Shown here piece by piece: positions 28,299 through 37,025 of a stretch of DNA of 42,039 nt. Both the position numbers and the translations under genes were made by a program. The notes under the pieces are model-generated. The model worked only from the letters and a program-made list of their open reading frames with translations, was not told where the DNA came from and did not search any database. Position 1 is the first letter of the stretch; each line of letters opens with the position of its first letter. The DNA is taken from positions 1-42,039 of the forward strand of contig DVFQ01000121.1 in assembly GCA_018713185.1 (NCBI GenBank). Direction: 5' to 3'. Origin of the DNA: Candidatus Copromonas avistercoris (nom. illeg.) (lineage in GTDB: Bacteria > Bacillota > Clostridia > Lachnospirales > Lachnospiraceae).

Positions 28299-28370
28299 GG
28301 CGATTCTTAGCGTCCCGCGCAGGCGGTTCTTAGCGTCCCGCGCGCAGACGGTTCTTCGTGTCCCGCGCCT
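28299..28370 (+). repeat. Intergenic tandem repeat, 3 copies of about 23-25 bp
   Basis: GGCGATTCTTAGCGTCCCGCGCA / GGCGGTTCTTAGCGTCCCGCGCGCA / GACGGTTCTTCGTGTCCCGCGCCT. Confidence 0.85.
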
Positions 28371-28371
28371 C

Positions 28372-28400
28372 TTGCGTATGTACCGAAAAAATGATATCAT
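28372..28400 (+). promoter_or_regulatory. sigmaA-type promoter of lepA
   Basis: TTGCGT (28372-28377), 17-nt spacer, TATCAT (28395-28400). Confidence 0.6.
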
Positions 28401-28483
28401 GAGATGGAATAAAGGAAGGCGGGGCGGTTTTCGTTCCTTCCTAAAGAATTGAGAAAAGACAGACGGAAAGTAGAGGAAAAAGA

Positions 28484-30298
28484 ATGGCGCAATATTCCCA
28501 GGATAAGATCAGGAATTTTTGTATTATCGCTCATATCGACCATGGAAAATCAACGTTAGCGGACCGGATCATTGAAAAGACCGGGCTTTTGACCAGCCGC
28601 GAGATGCAGGATCAGGTGCTGGATAATATGGATCTGGAGCGGGAGCGTGGGATCACGATCAAGTCCCAGGCGGTGCGGACGGTCTATAAGGCGAAGGACG
28701 GCGAGGAGTATATCTTTAATTTGATCGATACGCCCGGTCATGTAGACTTTAACTATGAGGTCTCCAGAAGCTTAGCGGCCTGCGAGGGAGCTATTTTGGT
28801 TGTGGACGCCGCCCAGGGGATCGAGGCCCAGACCCTTGCGAACGTGTACCTGGCTCTGGACCATGACCTGGAGGTGGTGCCGGTGATCAATAAGATCGAT
28901 CTTCCCAGCGCGGATCCGGAACGGGTGGCGGAGGAGATCGAGGATGTGATCGGGATCGAGGCCCATGACGCGCCCCGGATTTCCGCCAAGCAGGGGATCA
29001 ATATCGAGGATGTCCTGGAGGCGATCGTAGCGAAGGTCCCGGCGCCGTCGGGAGATCCGTCCGCGCCCTTAAAGGCGTTGATCTTTGACTCGGTTTATGA
29101 TTCTTACCGCGGCGTCATCGTGTTCTGCCGGATCCGGGAGGGCGCGATCAAAAAAGGGATGCCGGTTCAGATGATGGCGACGGGCGCCTCCTACGATGTG
29201 GTGGAGGTGGGATATTTCGGCGCAGGCCAGTTTATTCCCTGCGAGGAGCTGTCCGCCGGTATGGTGGGCTATTTTACCGCCAGCATTAAAAATGTAAAGG
29301 ATACCCGGGTCGGCGATACGGTGACGGATCGTTCCAATCCCTGCGCCGAGCCGCTTCCCGGCTATAAAAAGGTAACCTCCATGGTGTACTGCGGCCTGTA
29401 TCCCGCCGACGGAGCCAAATATCCGGAGCTTCGGGACGCGCTGGAAAAGCTGCAGCTAAACGACGCGTCGCTGTTTTTTGAGCCGGAGACCTCGGTGGCG
29501 CTGGGCTTTGGCTTCCGCTGCGGCTTCTTAGGCCTTCTTCATCTGGAAATTATCCAGGAGCGGCTGGAGCGGGAATACAACTTGGATCTGGTGACCACGG
29601 CGCCCAGCGTTATCTACCGGGTCCATAAGACCAACGGGGAGGTCATCGACCTGACCAATCCCACCAATATGCCGGATCCGTCGGAGATCGATTACATGGA
29701 GGAGCCCATCGTCAGCGCCGAGATCATGGTGACGACGGAGTACGTGGGCGCGATCATGAAGCTGTGCCAGGAGCGGCGCGGCGTTTATCTGGGCATGGAG
29801 TATCTGGAGGCGACCCGGGCGCTGCTAAAGTATGAGCTGCCGTTAAATGAGATCATCTACGACTTTTTTGACGCCTTAAAGTCCCGGTCCAGGGGCTACG
29901 CTTCCTTCGACTATGATCTGAAGGGCTATCAGAAATCGGATTTGGTCAAGCTGGATATTTTGATCAACCGGGAAGAGGTGGACGCGCTGTCCTTTATCGT
30001 GTTCGCCGGATCCGCCTATGAGCGGGGCAGGAAGATGTGCGAGAAGCTGAAGGAGGAGATCCCGCGCCATCTGTTTGAGATCCCGATCCAGGCCGCGGTG
30101 GGCGGAAAGATCATCGCCAGAGAGACGGTAAAGGCCATGCGAAAGGACGTTCTGGCCAAGTGTTACGGCGGCGACATCACCAGAAAGAAAAAGCTTCTGG
30201 AAAAGCAGAAGGAAGGAAAGAAGCGGATGCGCCAGATCGGAAACGTGGAGATCCCGCAGAAGGCATTTATGAGCGTCTTAAAGCTGGATGAGGAGTAA
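28484..30298 (+). CDS. lepA: Elongation factor 4 (LepA)
   Basis: [42 protein letters not shown]-terminal LepA domain. Confidence 0.98.
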   Translation: MAQYSQDKIRNFCIIAHIDHGKSTLADRIIEKTGLLTSREMQDQVLDNMDLERERGITIKSQAVRTVYKAKDGEEYIFNLIDTPGHVDFNYEVSRSLAACEGAILVVDAAQGIEAQTLANVYLALDHDLEVVPVINKIDLPSADPERVAEEIEDVIGIEAHDAPRISAKQGINIEDVLEAIVAKVPAPSGDPSAPLKALIFDSVYDSYRGVIVFCRIREGAIKKGMPVQMMATGASYDVVEVGYFGAGQFIPCEELSAGMVGYFTASIKNVKDTRVGDTVTDRSNPCAEPLPGYKKVTSMVYCGLYPADGAKYPELRDALEKLQLNDASLFFEPETSVALGFGFRCGFLGLLHLEIIQERLEREYNLDLVTTAPSVIYRVHKTNGEVIDLTNPTNMPDPSEIDYMEEPIVSAEIMVTTEYVGAIMKLCQERRGVYLGMEYLEATRALLKYELPLNEIIYDFFDALKSRSRGYASFDYDLKGYQKSDLVKLDILINREEVDALSFIVFAGSAYERGRKMCEKLKEEIPRHLFEIPIQAAVGGKIIARETVKAMRKDVLAKCYGGDITRKKKLLEKQKEGKKRMRQIGNVEIPQKAFMSVLKLDEE

Positions 30299-30300
30299 AA

Positions 30301-30360
30301 GGCGCGGCGGGAAAAGATCGAGGCGCGGCGGGAACGTAAAAAACGCGGCGGAAATTAGGG
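30301..30360 (+). repeat. Intergenic 21-bp tandem repeat (about 3 copies)
   Basis: GGCGCGGCGGGAAAAGATCGA / GGCGCGGCGGGAACGTAAAAA / ACGCGGCGGAAATTAGGG. Confidence 0.7.
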
Positions 30361-30367
30361 AGCGGAG

Positions 30368-31375
30368 ATGAAGCTTACGACACTGTGCTACCTGGAGCGG
30401 GAAGGATGCTACCTGATGCTCCACCGGGTCAGCAAAAAGAATGATGTAAATAAGGATAAATGGATCGGAGTGGGAGGCAAGTTTGAACCGGGCGAAAGCC
30501 CGGAGGACTGCCTCCTGCGGGAGGTTTATGAGGAAACCGGCTACCGGCTGACGGATTATGCTCTTCGGGGGATCGTAACCTTCTTATTTAATGAGGACGA
30601 AGCGGAATACATGTTTTTATATACGGCGGCGGGATTCGAGGGAACGCCGGCTCTCTGCGACGAGGGGGTGCTGGAATGGGTTCCCAAGGAGGAGATCGAC
30701 CGGCTGTATCTTTGGGAGGGAGACCGGATCTTTTTTCAGCTTTTAAAGGATGAGGCTCCCTTCTTTTCTTTGAAGCTGCGCTATGAGGACGACCGGCTGG
30801 CGGAAGCGGCCTTAGACGGCCGCCCGATGGAGCTTTTGGATGTCTTGGATGAGACGGGAGAGCCCTCCGGCCTGGTCAGAGAGCGGACGCTCGTCCATCT
30901 TCGGGGCGATTACCATCGGACGGTCCATATCTGGCTTGCGAGAAAACGGGAGGACGGCGGTTATGATCTCCTTCTGCAGAAGCGCAGCGGCGGGAAGGAT
31001 ACGTTTCCCGGCTGCTATGACACCTCCAGCGCCGGACATGTGCGGGCGGGCGGCGGCTTTTTGGAGTCGGCTTTAAGGGAGCTGTCGGAAGAGCTGGGGA
31101 TCCAGGCAAAGGCGGAGGAGCTTTGTTTTCTGGGATACCGGGAGGATGTTTACCAGGAGGGCCGGTTCCGGAATCATGAACGCAGCGCGGTGTACCTTTA
31201 CACGGGGCCTGCGGGGATCGGCGACTTGACGCTCCAGGCGGACGAGGTGGAGTCGGTGCGGTGGATGGACCTTTCGGAGATCCTTACCAGGGTGCGCCAA
31301 GGGGATCCTGGATTTTGCTTATTTGAAGGCGAAATTCTTTTGCTGCGGGACTGGCTTTGTGAGAAGGAAGGGTGA
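30368..31375 (+). CDS. Two-domain Nudix protein (MutT-like plus IPP-isomerase/YfcD-like)
   Basis: N-terminal GGKFEPGESPEDCLLREVYEETGY Nudix box; C-terminal GHVRAGGGFLESALRELSEELGI Nudix-like box. Confidence 0.88.
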   Translation: MKLTTLCYLEREGCYLMLHRVSKKNDVNKDKWIGVGGKFEPGESPEDCLLREVYEETGYRLTDYALRGIVTFLFNEDEAEYMFLYTAAGFEGTPALCDEGVLEWVPKEEIDRLYLWEGDRIFFQLLKDEAPFFSLKLRYEDDRLAEAALDGRPMELLDVLDETGEPSGLVRERTLVHLRGDYHRTVHIWLARKREDGGYDLLLQKRSGGKDTFPGCYDTSSAGHVRAGGGFLESALRELSEELGIQAKAEELCFLGYREDVYQEGRFRNHERSAVYLYTGPAGIGDLTLQADEVESVRWMDLSEILTRVRQGDPGFCLFEGEILLLRDWLCEKEG

Positions 31376-31378
31376 TAC

Positions 31379-32530
31379 ATGAAAGAAATGGAGCTTTATC
31401 TGCATATTCCCTTCTGTGTAAAAAAATGCGGATACTGTGATTTTTTGTCGTTCCCAGCGGGGAAGGAGACGCAAAAAAGCTACAAAGAGGCGCTGTTGCG
31501 GGAAATAAAAGAAGCGGGGGAGCAGTACCGGGAGTATCAGGTAAGTACCATATTTATCGGGGGAGGTACGCCTACGATCCTGGATTCCTCCGATATGGCG
31601 GAACTTTTTGACGGGCTGCGGTCCACGTTCCGGATCCTTAAGGAAGCGGAGATTTCCATGGAGGCCAATCCAGGAACGGTGACAAAAGAGAAGCTTTCCG
31701 ATTACCGAAGGGCCGGGATCAACCGTTTAAGCTTCGGTCTTCAGTCGGCGGACAATGGGGAACTGAAGCTGCTGGGGCGGATCCATACCTGGGAGGACTT
31801 TTTAGAAAGCTATGGCCTTGCCAGAGAATGCGGCTTTTCCAATATCAATATCGATCTGATGTCGGCGCTTCCGGGACAGACGGCGGACGTCTGGCTGGAT
31901 ACCTTAAGGCGGACCGTAAAGCTGGAACCGGAGCATATTTCCGCCTACAGCCTGATGATCGAAGAGGGAACGCCTTTTTACGAGCGGTATGGAGGGACGG
32001 CGGGGGCCGCCCTGCTTCCCGGCGAGGAGGAGGACCGGGCCATGTATCATCGGACGCGGGAGTTTTTGTCCCAGCATGGATACCGGCAGTATGAGATCTC
32101 CAATTACGCCCGTCCCGGTCGGGAGTGCCGCCACAACATCGGATACTGGACGGGCGTTCCTTATCTGGGCCTTGGGCTGGGGGCCGCTTCCTATATGGAG
32201 GGGGAGCGGTTTTCCAATTCCCGCGGCATGGAGGAGTATTTAAGGGAGCCTGGAAGGCGGTTTGAGGCGCAGCGGCTGACAAAAAAGGATAGGGAGGAAG
32301 AGTTTTTCTTCTTGGGTCTCCGGCTGACGAAGGGGGTTTCCCTGGAGGAATTTGAACGCCGGTTCGGAGTTCCGGCAAAACAGGTATATCCGGGGATCAT
32401 GGAACGTCTGGCAAAGGAGAACGCCGCGGTTTTAGAGGACGGCCGTTTCTTCCTGACGGAATATGGGATGGACGTAAGCAATTATGTGATGGCCCAGTTT
32501 CTGCAGCAGGAGGAACAGGAGAATTTTTGA
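31379..32530 (+). CDS. hemW: Radical SAM protein HemW (coproporphyrinogen oxidase-like)
   Basis: YLHIPFCVKKCGYCDF, IFIGGGTPT, LSFGLQS motifs; synteny lepA-hemW-hrcA. Confidence 0.93.
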   Translation: MKEMELYLHIPFCVKKCGYCDFLSFPAGKETQKSYKEALLREIKEAGEQYREYQVSTIFIGGGTPTILDSSDMAELFDGLRSTFRILKEAEISMEANPGTVTKEKLSDYRRAGINRLSFGLQSADNGELKLLGRIHTWEDFLESYGLARECGFSNINIDLMSALPGQTADVWLDTLRRTVKLEPEHISAYSLMIEEGTPFYERYGGTAGAALLPGEEEDRAMYHRTREFLSQHGYRQYEISNYARPGRECRHNIGYWTGVPYLGLGLGAASYMEGERFSNSRGMEEYLREPGRRFEAQRLTKKDREEEFFFLGLRLTKGVSLEEFERRFGVPAKQVYPGIMERLAKENAAVLEDGRFFLTEYGMDVSNYVMAQFLQQEEQENF

Positions 32531-32557
32531 TGGATTTTACAAAAAAATGCTGTAAAA

Positions 32558-32600
32558 ATGAGACTTCTTATGGTAAAATTTCCCTAAGAAGTCATTTTTT
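32558..32600 (+). terminator. Putative terminator downstream of hemW
   Basis: ATGAgaCTTCTTA...TAAGAAGTCAT stem followed by T7. Confidence 0.6.
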
Positions 32601-32656
32601 TAAAGGAACGCATTTTTTAAAGGAAAGCTTCAATTTTAATCAGGGGGGAAATGTTT

Positions 32657-33865
32657 ATGGCAAAAGAAATGATTGCGATGCTTCTTGCCGGCGGCCAGGG
32701 CTCCAGACTGTATGCCTTGACCCAGAAGCTGGCAAAACCCGCAGTTCCTTTTGGCGGAAAGTATCGGATTATCGATTTTCCGCTTTCCAACTGTGTCAAC
32801 TCCGGAATCGATACGGTGGGAATCCTGACGCAGTATCAGCCGATGGTGCTGAATGAGTACATTGGAAACGGGCAGCCCTGGGATCTGGACCGCCTGTACG
32901 GAGGCGTCCATGTTCTGCCGCCTTACCAGAAGGCCTCCGGCTCCGACTGGTATAAGGGCACGGCCAACGCGATCTATCAGAATATTTCGTTTATTGAGCG
33001 CTATAATCCGCAGTACGTGATCATTCTTTCCGGAGACCAGATCTGCAAACAGGATTACAGTGATTTCCTTCGGTTCCACAAGGAGAAAAACGCGGAGTTC
33101 AGTGTGGCGGTGATGGAGGTTCCGTGGGAGGAGGCTTCCCGGTTCGGCCTGATGGTGACGGATGAGAACGACAAGATCACCGAGTTCCAGGAAAAACCCA
33201 AGGAGCCCAAGTCCAATTTGGCGTCCATGGGAATCTATATTTTCAACTGGGATATTTTAAGAAGATACCTGATCGAGGACGAAGAAGATCCGGAGTCGGA
33301 GAACGACTTTGGAAACAACATCATTCCCAATCTGCTGCGGGACGGCCGAGAAATGTACGCGTACCATTTCAGCGGCTACTGGAAGGACGTGGGAACGATT
33401 TCTTCCCTTTGGGAGGCCAATATGGAGGTTCTGGATCCGGAGCACAGCGGAATCAACCTGTTTGATGAGGACTGGAAGATCTACAGCCGGAACAGCGGTA
33501 TGACCGGACATAAGATCGGCGCCCAAGGCGTTGTGGAGAATTCCATGATCACAGACGGCTGCCGGATCGACGGCCATGTGAAGCACTCGATCCTCTTCTC
33601 CGGCGTTAAGGTCGAGCCGGGAGCGGTGATCGAGGACGCGGTGGTGATGGGCGGAACCGTGATCCAGTCGGGAGCCGTCGTATCCCACTGTATCGTGGCG
33701 GAGAATGTTGTGATCGGAAAGGACGCGGTGGTAGGCGCGATGCCCAAGGACGGAGAGAAGGGCGTCGCTACCATAGGCTCCGGCGTTTATATCGGCGACC
33801 AGGCGAAGATCGGCCCCAATGCCATGATCAGTGAAAACGTGAAAGGCGGTGAAGAAATATGGTAA
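32657..33865 (+). CDS. glgC: Glucose-1-phosphate adenylyltransferase
   Basis: [39 protein letters not shown] and C-terminal beta-helix. Alternative ATG at 32651. Confidence 0.95.
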   Translation: MAKEMIAMLLAGGQGSRLYALTQKLAKPAVPFGGKYRIIDFPLSNCVNSGIDTVGILTQYQPMVLNEYIGNGQPWDLDRLYGGVHVLPPYQKASGSDWYKGTANAIYQNISFIERYNPQYVIILSGDQICKQDYSDFLRFHKEKNAEFSVAVMEVPWEEASRFGLMVTDENDKITEFQEKPKEPKSNLASMGIYIFNWDILRRYLIEDEEDPESENDFGNNIIPNLLRDGREMYAYHFSGYWKDVGTISSLWEANMEVLDPEHSGINLFDEDWKIYSRNSGMTGHKIGAQGVVENSMITDGCRIDGHVKHSILFSGVKVEPGAVIEDAVVMGGTVIQSGAVVSHCIVAENVVIGKDAVVGAMPKDGEKGVATIGSGVYIGDQAKIGPNAMISENVKGGEEIW

Positions 33866-34998
33866 GCTCCAATGCCAATGCCCTGGGAATCATTTTCCCC
33901 AACAGCTATGACAATCTTGTCCCGGAGCTGGCGGGTCTGCGCCTGATGGCGTCGATCCCCTTTGCCGGCCGTTACCGTATCATCGACTTTATCCTTTCCA
34001 GCATGGTAAACTGCGGGATCGATAATGTGTCCATGGTTGTAAGAGAGAATTATCATTCGCTGATGGACCATTTGGGCTCCGGCCGTGAATGGGATCTGAC
34101 GAGGAAAAACGGCGGCTTGAATATTATTCCGCCTTATTCCGAGCGGAATATCAAGGTATATAACGGGCGCGTGGAAGCGCTGGCCAGTATCCTTTCCTTC
34201 TTAAAGAAGCAGAAGGAAAAATACGTGGTGATGTCGGACGCCAATATCGCGGTCAATTTCGATTTTAACGCTCTTCTGGAGGCGCATATCGAGAGCGGGG
34301 CGGATGTGACCATCGCCTATACGGAGGATGAGATCCCCCAGGGACTGATGCAGTCCAACGATATCCGGGACCAGTATTATACCTTTACCATCGAGGACGG
34401 ACGGATCAAAAAGATCTATATGAACTCGAAGGCGCCCGGAGTTCAGAACCTGTCCATGAATATCTACGTTCTCAACCGGGAGCAGTTTGTGGATCAGATC
34501 AACCGCGCCTATGTCCGCGGCTATACCCATTTTGAGCGGGATGTTTTGGCGCCCCAGCTTAAGAAGTACAATATCCGGGCCTTTAAATACGAGGGCTACC
34601 GGGCGAGGATCTGCGATATGAAAAGCTATTTCGACGAGAATATGCGGCTTCTTGAGGATGAGAATCTGGAGGCTCTCTTCGGCGGGAACCAGATCTATAC
34701 CAAGATCCGTGACGATAACCCGACCCGGTATATCAACGGCTCCAAGGCCAATAATGTTCTGGTGGCCGACGGCTGCGTGATCGAGGGAGAAGTGGAGAAC
34801 AGCATCCTCTTTAGAGGCGTCAAGGTAGGAAAAGGCGCGAAGGTGAAGAATTGTATTTTGATGCAGGATACGGAGGTATCGGAGAACGCGGATATGGAAT
34901 ACGTCATCACCGATAAAAACGTCCGCATCGGCGGCGGGAAGCGATTAAAAGGAAACGATTCCTTCCCGGTTTATGTAGCAAAAAACCGGACTGTATAA
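33859..34998 (+). CDS. glgD: Glucose-1-phosphate adenylyltransferase regulatory subunit GlgD
   Basis: [31 protein letters not shown]; degenerate catalytic N-terminus; overlaps glgC stop. Confidence 0.93.
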   Translation: MVSSNANALGIIFPNSYDNLVPELAGLRLMASIPFAGRYRIIDFILSSMVNCGIDNVSMVVRENYHSLMDHLGSGREWDLTRKNGGLNIIPPYSERNIKVYNGRVEALASILSFLKKQKEKYVVMSDANIAVNFDFNALLEAHIESGADVTIAYTEDEIPQGLMQSNDIRDQYYTFTIEDGRIKKIYMNSKAPGVQNLSMNIYVLNREQFVDQINRAYVRGYTHFERDVLAPQLKKYNIRAFKYEGYRARICDMKSYFDENMRLLEDENLEALFGGNQIYTKIRDDNPTRYINGSKANNVLVADGCVIEGEVENSILFRGVKVGKGAKVKNCILMQDTEVSENADMEYVITDKNVRIGGGKRLKGNDSFPVYVAKNRTV

Positions 34999-35011
34999 GT
35001 CCGGTCTGCAC

Positions 35012-35051
35012 AGGCTCCTTTGGCAGGGATACTTGCCGCGGGAGCCTTTTG
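35012..35051 (+). terminator. Terminator downstream of glgD
   Basis: AGGCTCC ... GGAGCCT stem with nested GGCA/TGCC and TTTTGTTT tail. Confidence 0.75.
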
Positions 35052-35067
35052 TTTGCTTTAAGAATTC

Positions 35068-35766
35068 TTACTGGATCAGGAAAACCTCGCTGTTTCTTGT
35101 TCCGTGGGCCCGTGTTTCTCCATGGGTGTTGAAGAAAATATCGATGTGGTGGCCTTTTACGCCGCCGCCGATGTCCTCCGCCACATATTCGGTCCCATCA
35201 ATGAGAAGACGGCTTCCAATGGGAATGACCCGGGGATCCACAGCCACCGTATGGTTGGCGGCAGCCATCTTTCCGGAGCTGGTATGTCTTCCCCAGCCTT
35301 CCGAGCAGCTGTAGCAGGGGCAATAAGCGGTGGTCTTAAACACTCCAAGGGGGATCAAGTGTTCCCCAGAGCCGGTGGAGTGGTATAACGGCTTTGCCAC
35401 GGCGGTTCCGGATACGGAGAGGCTGATCTGGTAGGCGGCTTCCGGGAAGCTCTCCCAGTCAACGGTTACATGGAACCCAAAGTAGCCGCCGCCCATTCCT
35501 TTCTGGGCCAAGTCTTCCCGGTATTCATTGGCCTCGGCCGTAAGAACGGCGGCCGTTTCCTTTGTGGAGCGGTTGGTAATGGTGACGGAAACAGTCTGGG
35601 CTGTTTCCGGAGCGGCCGCGTCCCAGGCCCATCCGGCAATGGCGTTCCCCTCTACGCTGTCCAAGCAGCCGTTTAAGGTGCTGCCGGCAGCCAGCACGCT
35701 CACTGCCTGAGAAAGCGTCATCAAAATTCCTAAAGCAATTCCTGCGAAAATTCTTGTTTTATTCAT
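35068..35766 (-). CDS. Secreted 3D-domain protein with N-terminal GWAxD-type module
   Basis: Signal peptide; LNGCLDSVEGNAIAGWAWD...YREDLAQKGMGGGYFGF module; C-terminal TTAYCPCYSC...NHTVAVDPRVIPIGSRLLIDG (3D domain). Confidence 0.88.
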   Translation of the reverse strand: MNKTRIFAGIALGILMTLSQAVSVLAAGSTLNGCLDSVEGNAIAGWAWDAAAPETAQTVSVTITNRSTKETAAVLTAEANEYREDLAQKGMGGGYFGFHVTVDWESFPEAAYQISLSVSGTAVAKPLYHSTGSGEHLIPLGVFKTTAYCPCYSCSEGWGRHTSSGKMAAANHTVAVDPRVIPIGSRLLIDGTEYVAEDIGGGVKGHHIDIFFNTHGETRAHGTRNSEVFLIQ

Positions 35767-35848
35767 GAAAATCGATCCTTTCTGTTTCTGTCCGGATCAA
35801 AAACCCGGATTTTTGACCATTACATATTCGTTAAAAAATATTAGAATT

Positions 35849-35865
35849 TGTAACAAAAATGTAAT
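35849..35865 (+). promoter_or_regulatory. WalR(YycF)-type direct-repeat box
   Basis: TGTAAC-AAAAA-TGTAAT, exact match to TGTWAH-N5-TGTWAH, upstream of the minus-strand 3D gene. Confidence 0.6.
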
Positions 35866-35958
35866 ATATCGGAAACAAAAACTTATTTTACACATTTTTT
35901 TAAATTTGTCAACCCCATGCCTCTCCCACTGGCCTGTAAAAACAGGAATTATGCGCTG

Positions 35959-36016
35959 AAAAATCCCCCACATGTGGCTGATTTGATTCGATTTCCAACC
36001 ACATATGGGGGATTTT
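35959..36016. terminator. Strong bidirectional terminator between the two 3D-domain genes
   Basis: AAAATCCCCCACATGTGG ... CCACATATGGGGGATTTT near-perfect 18-bp stem with T-runs on both strands. Confidence 0.85.
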
Positions 36017-36089
36017 CTTTTTTTAAAAAATGTAATATTTTTTTGGATCCCGGCCGTTTCGGACGTGTTTTCCAGCGGCCTGAGGCTGT

Positions 36090-36845
36090 TTACTGACTGT
36101 CGCTTGGGGCTTCGATCACCGCGTAAACCTCAACGTCTTTCATTCCGTAGGCCAGGGCCTCTGCGTGGGTATCAAAGTAAAAGTCCAGGTGGTTTCCAAC
36201 TACGCCGCTTCCCATATCCTCCACCGTATAGACGATCCCGTCCACCATAAGTTTGGTGCCGATGGGGTAGTAGGCCAGATCGGCGGCGACGGTGTGGTTC
36301 TCTTTGGGAATCGTTCCGGAATAGGTACGGGCATGGCCTCCGGAGCAGGAGGTGCAGCTGCAGTAAGCGCTGGAGGAGAAGGTTCCCAGATATTCGCCTT
36401 TTATATAAGAAGCCGTTTCCGTCTCGCTGGCTTCCTCCGGCTGCTCCAGCCGGATCTCCTCGCCCTCGCTCCGGTCATAAAGATAGGTTCCGGAGAGGGA
36501 TTTCCAGGTATCGCCGTCCAAAACCTGGGCCGTTACAAGGTACCGGTCGCTTACATACGCTTCCCAGTCGATTTCCCAGGAAAAGAATACTCCTTCTCCC
36601 TCTTCGGAAGGAACGCCGTTAATAGTTTCAACATGGTGAAAATCCGGATCGCTTTCCCTGGCCACGGTGATCCGTACCGAAACGGGGGAACCGGTTTCAT
36701 TGCGGATCCAGCCGCAGATGACGCTGTCTGTGACGGCGTCCAGTTCTCCGCTTAAGGAAGAAGCGCAGGCCGGAAAGGAAAAACTGACGGAAAAAAGAAG
36801 GGCAGCGCCGGCCAAACAAAGCCTGTGTTGCAGATTTCTTTTCAT
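36090..36845 (-). CDS. Secreted 3D-domain protein, paralogue of 35068-35766
   Basis: Signal peptide; LSGELDAVTDSVICGWIRN module; SSAYCSCTSC...NHTVAADLAYYPIGTKLMVDG. Start at 36845 has SD AAAGAGG. Confidence 0.87.
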   Translation of the reverse strand: MKRNLQHRLCLAGAALLFSVSFSFPACASSLSGELDAVTDSVICGWIRNETGSPVSVRITVARESDPDFHHVETINGVPSEEGEGVFFSWEIDWEAYVSDRYLVTAQVLDGDTWKSLSGTYLYDRSEGEEIRLEQPEEASETETASYIKGEYLGTFSSSAYCSCTSCSGGHARTYSGTIPKENHTVAADLAYYPIGTKLMVDGIVYTVEDMGSGVVGNHLDFYFDTHAEALAYGMKDVEVYAVIEAPSDSQ

Positions 36846-36942
36846 AAGTACCTCTTTCAATGAATTCGTTGTAATAAAATCACGGGATTTATTTCATTAT
36901 ATTTACAAAGTTGTTAAAAGTCAAGAAAAGCAAAAAAACATC

Positions 36943-36971
36943 TTGACAAATGAGTGACGAAGTAATATAGT
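36943..36971 (+). promoter_or_regulatory. sigmaA promoter of the hrcA-dnaK operon
   Basis: TTGACA (36943-36948), 17-nt spacer, TATAGT (36966-36971). Confidence 0.85.
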
Positions 36972-36985
36972 AGCAACTGTAGATA

Positions 36986-37012
36986 TTAGCACTCCTTCAG
37001 AGAGAGTGCTAA
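36986..37012 (+). promoter_or_regulatory. CIRCE element (HrcA operator)
   Basis: TTAGCACTC-N9-GAGTGCTAA, perfect consensus. Confidence 0.98.
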
Positions 37013-37025
37013 CAAAGCGGAGAGG

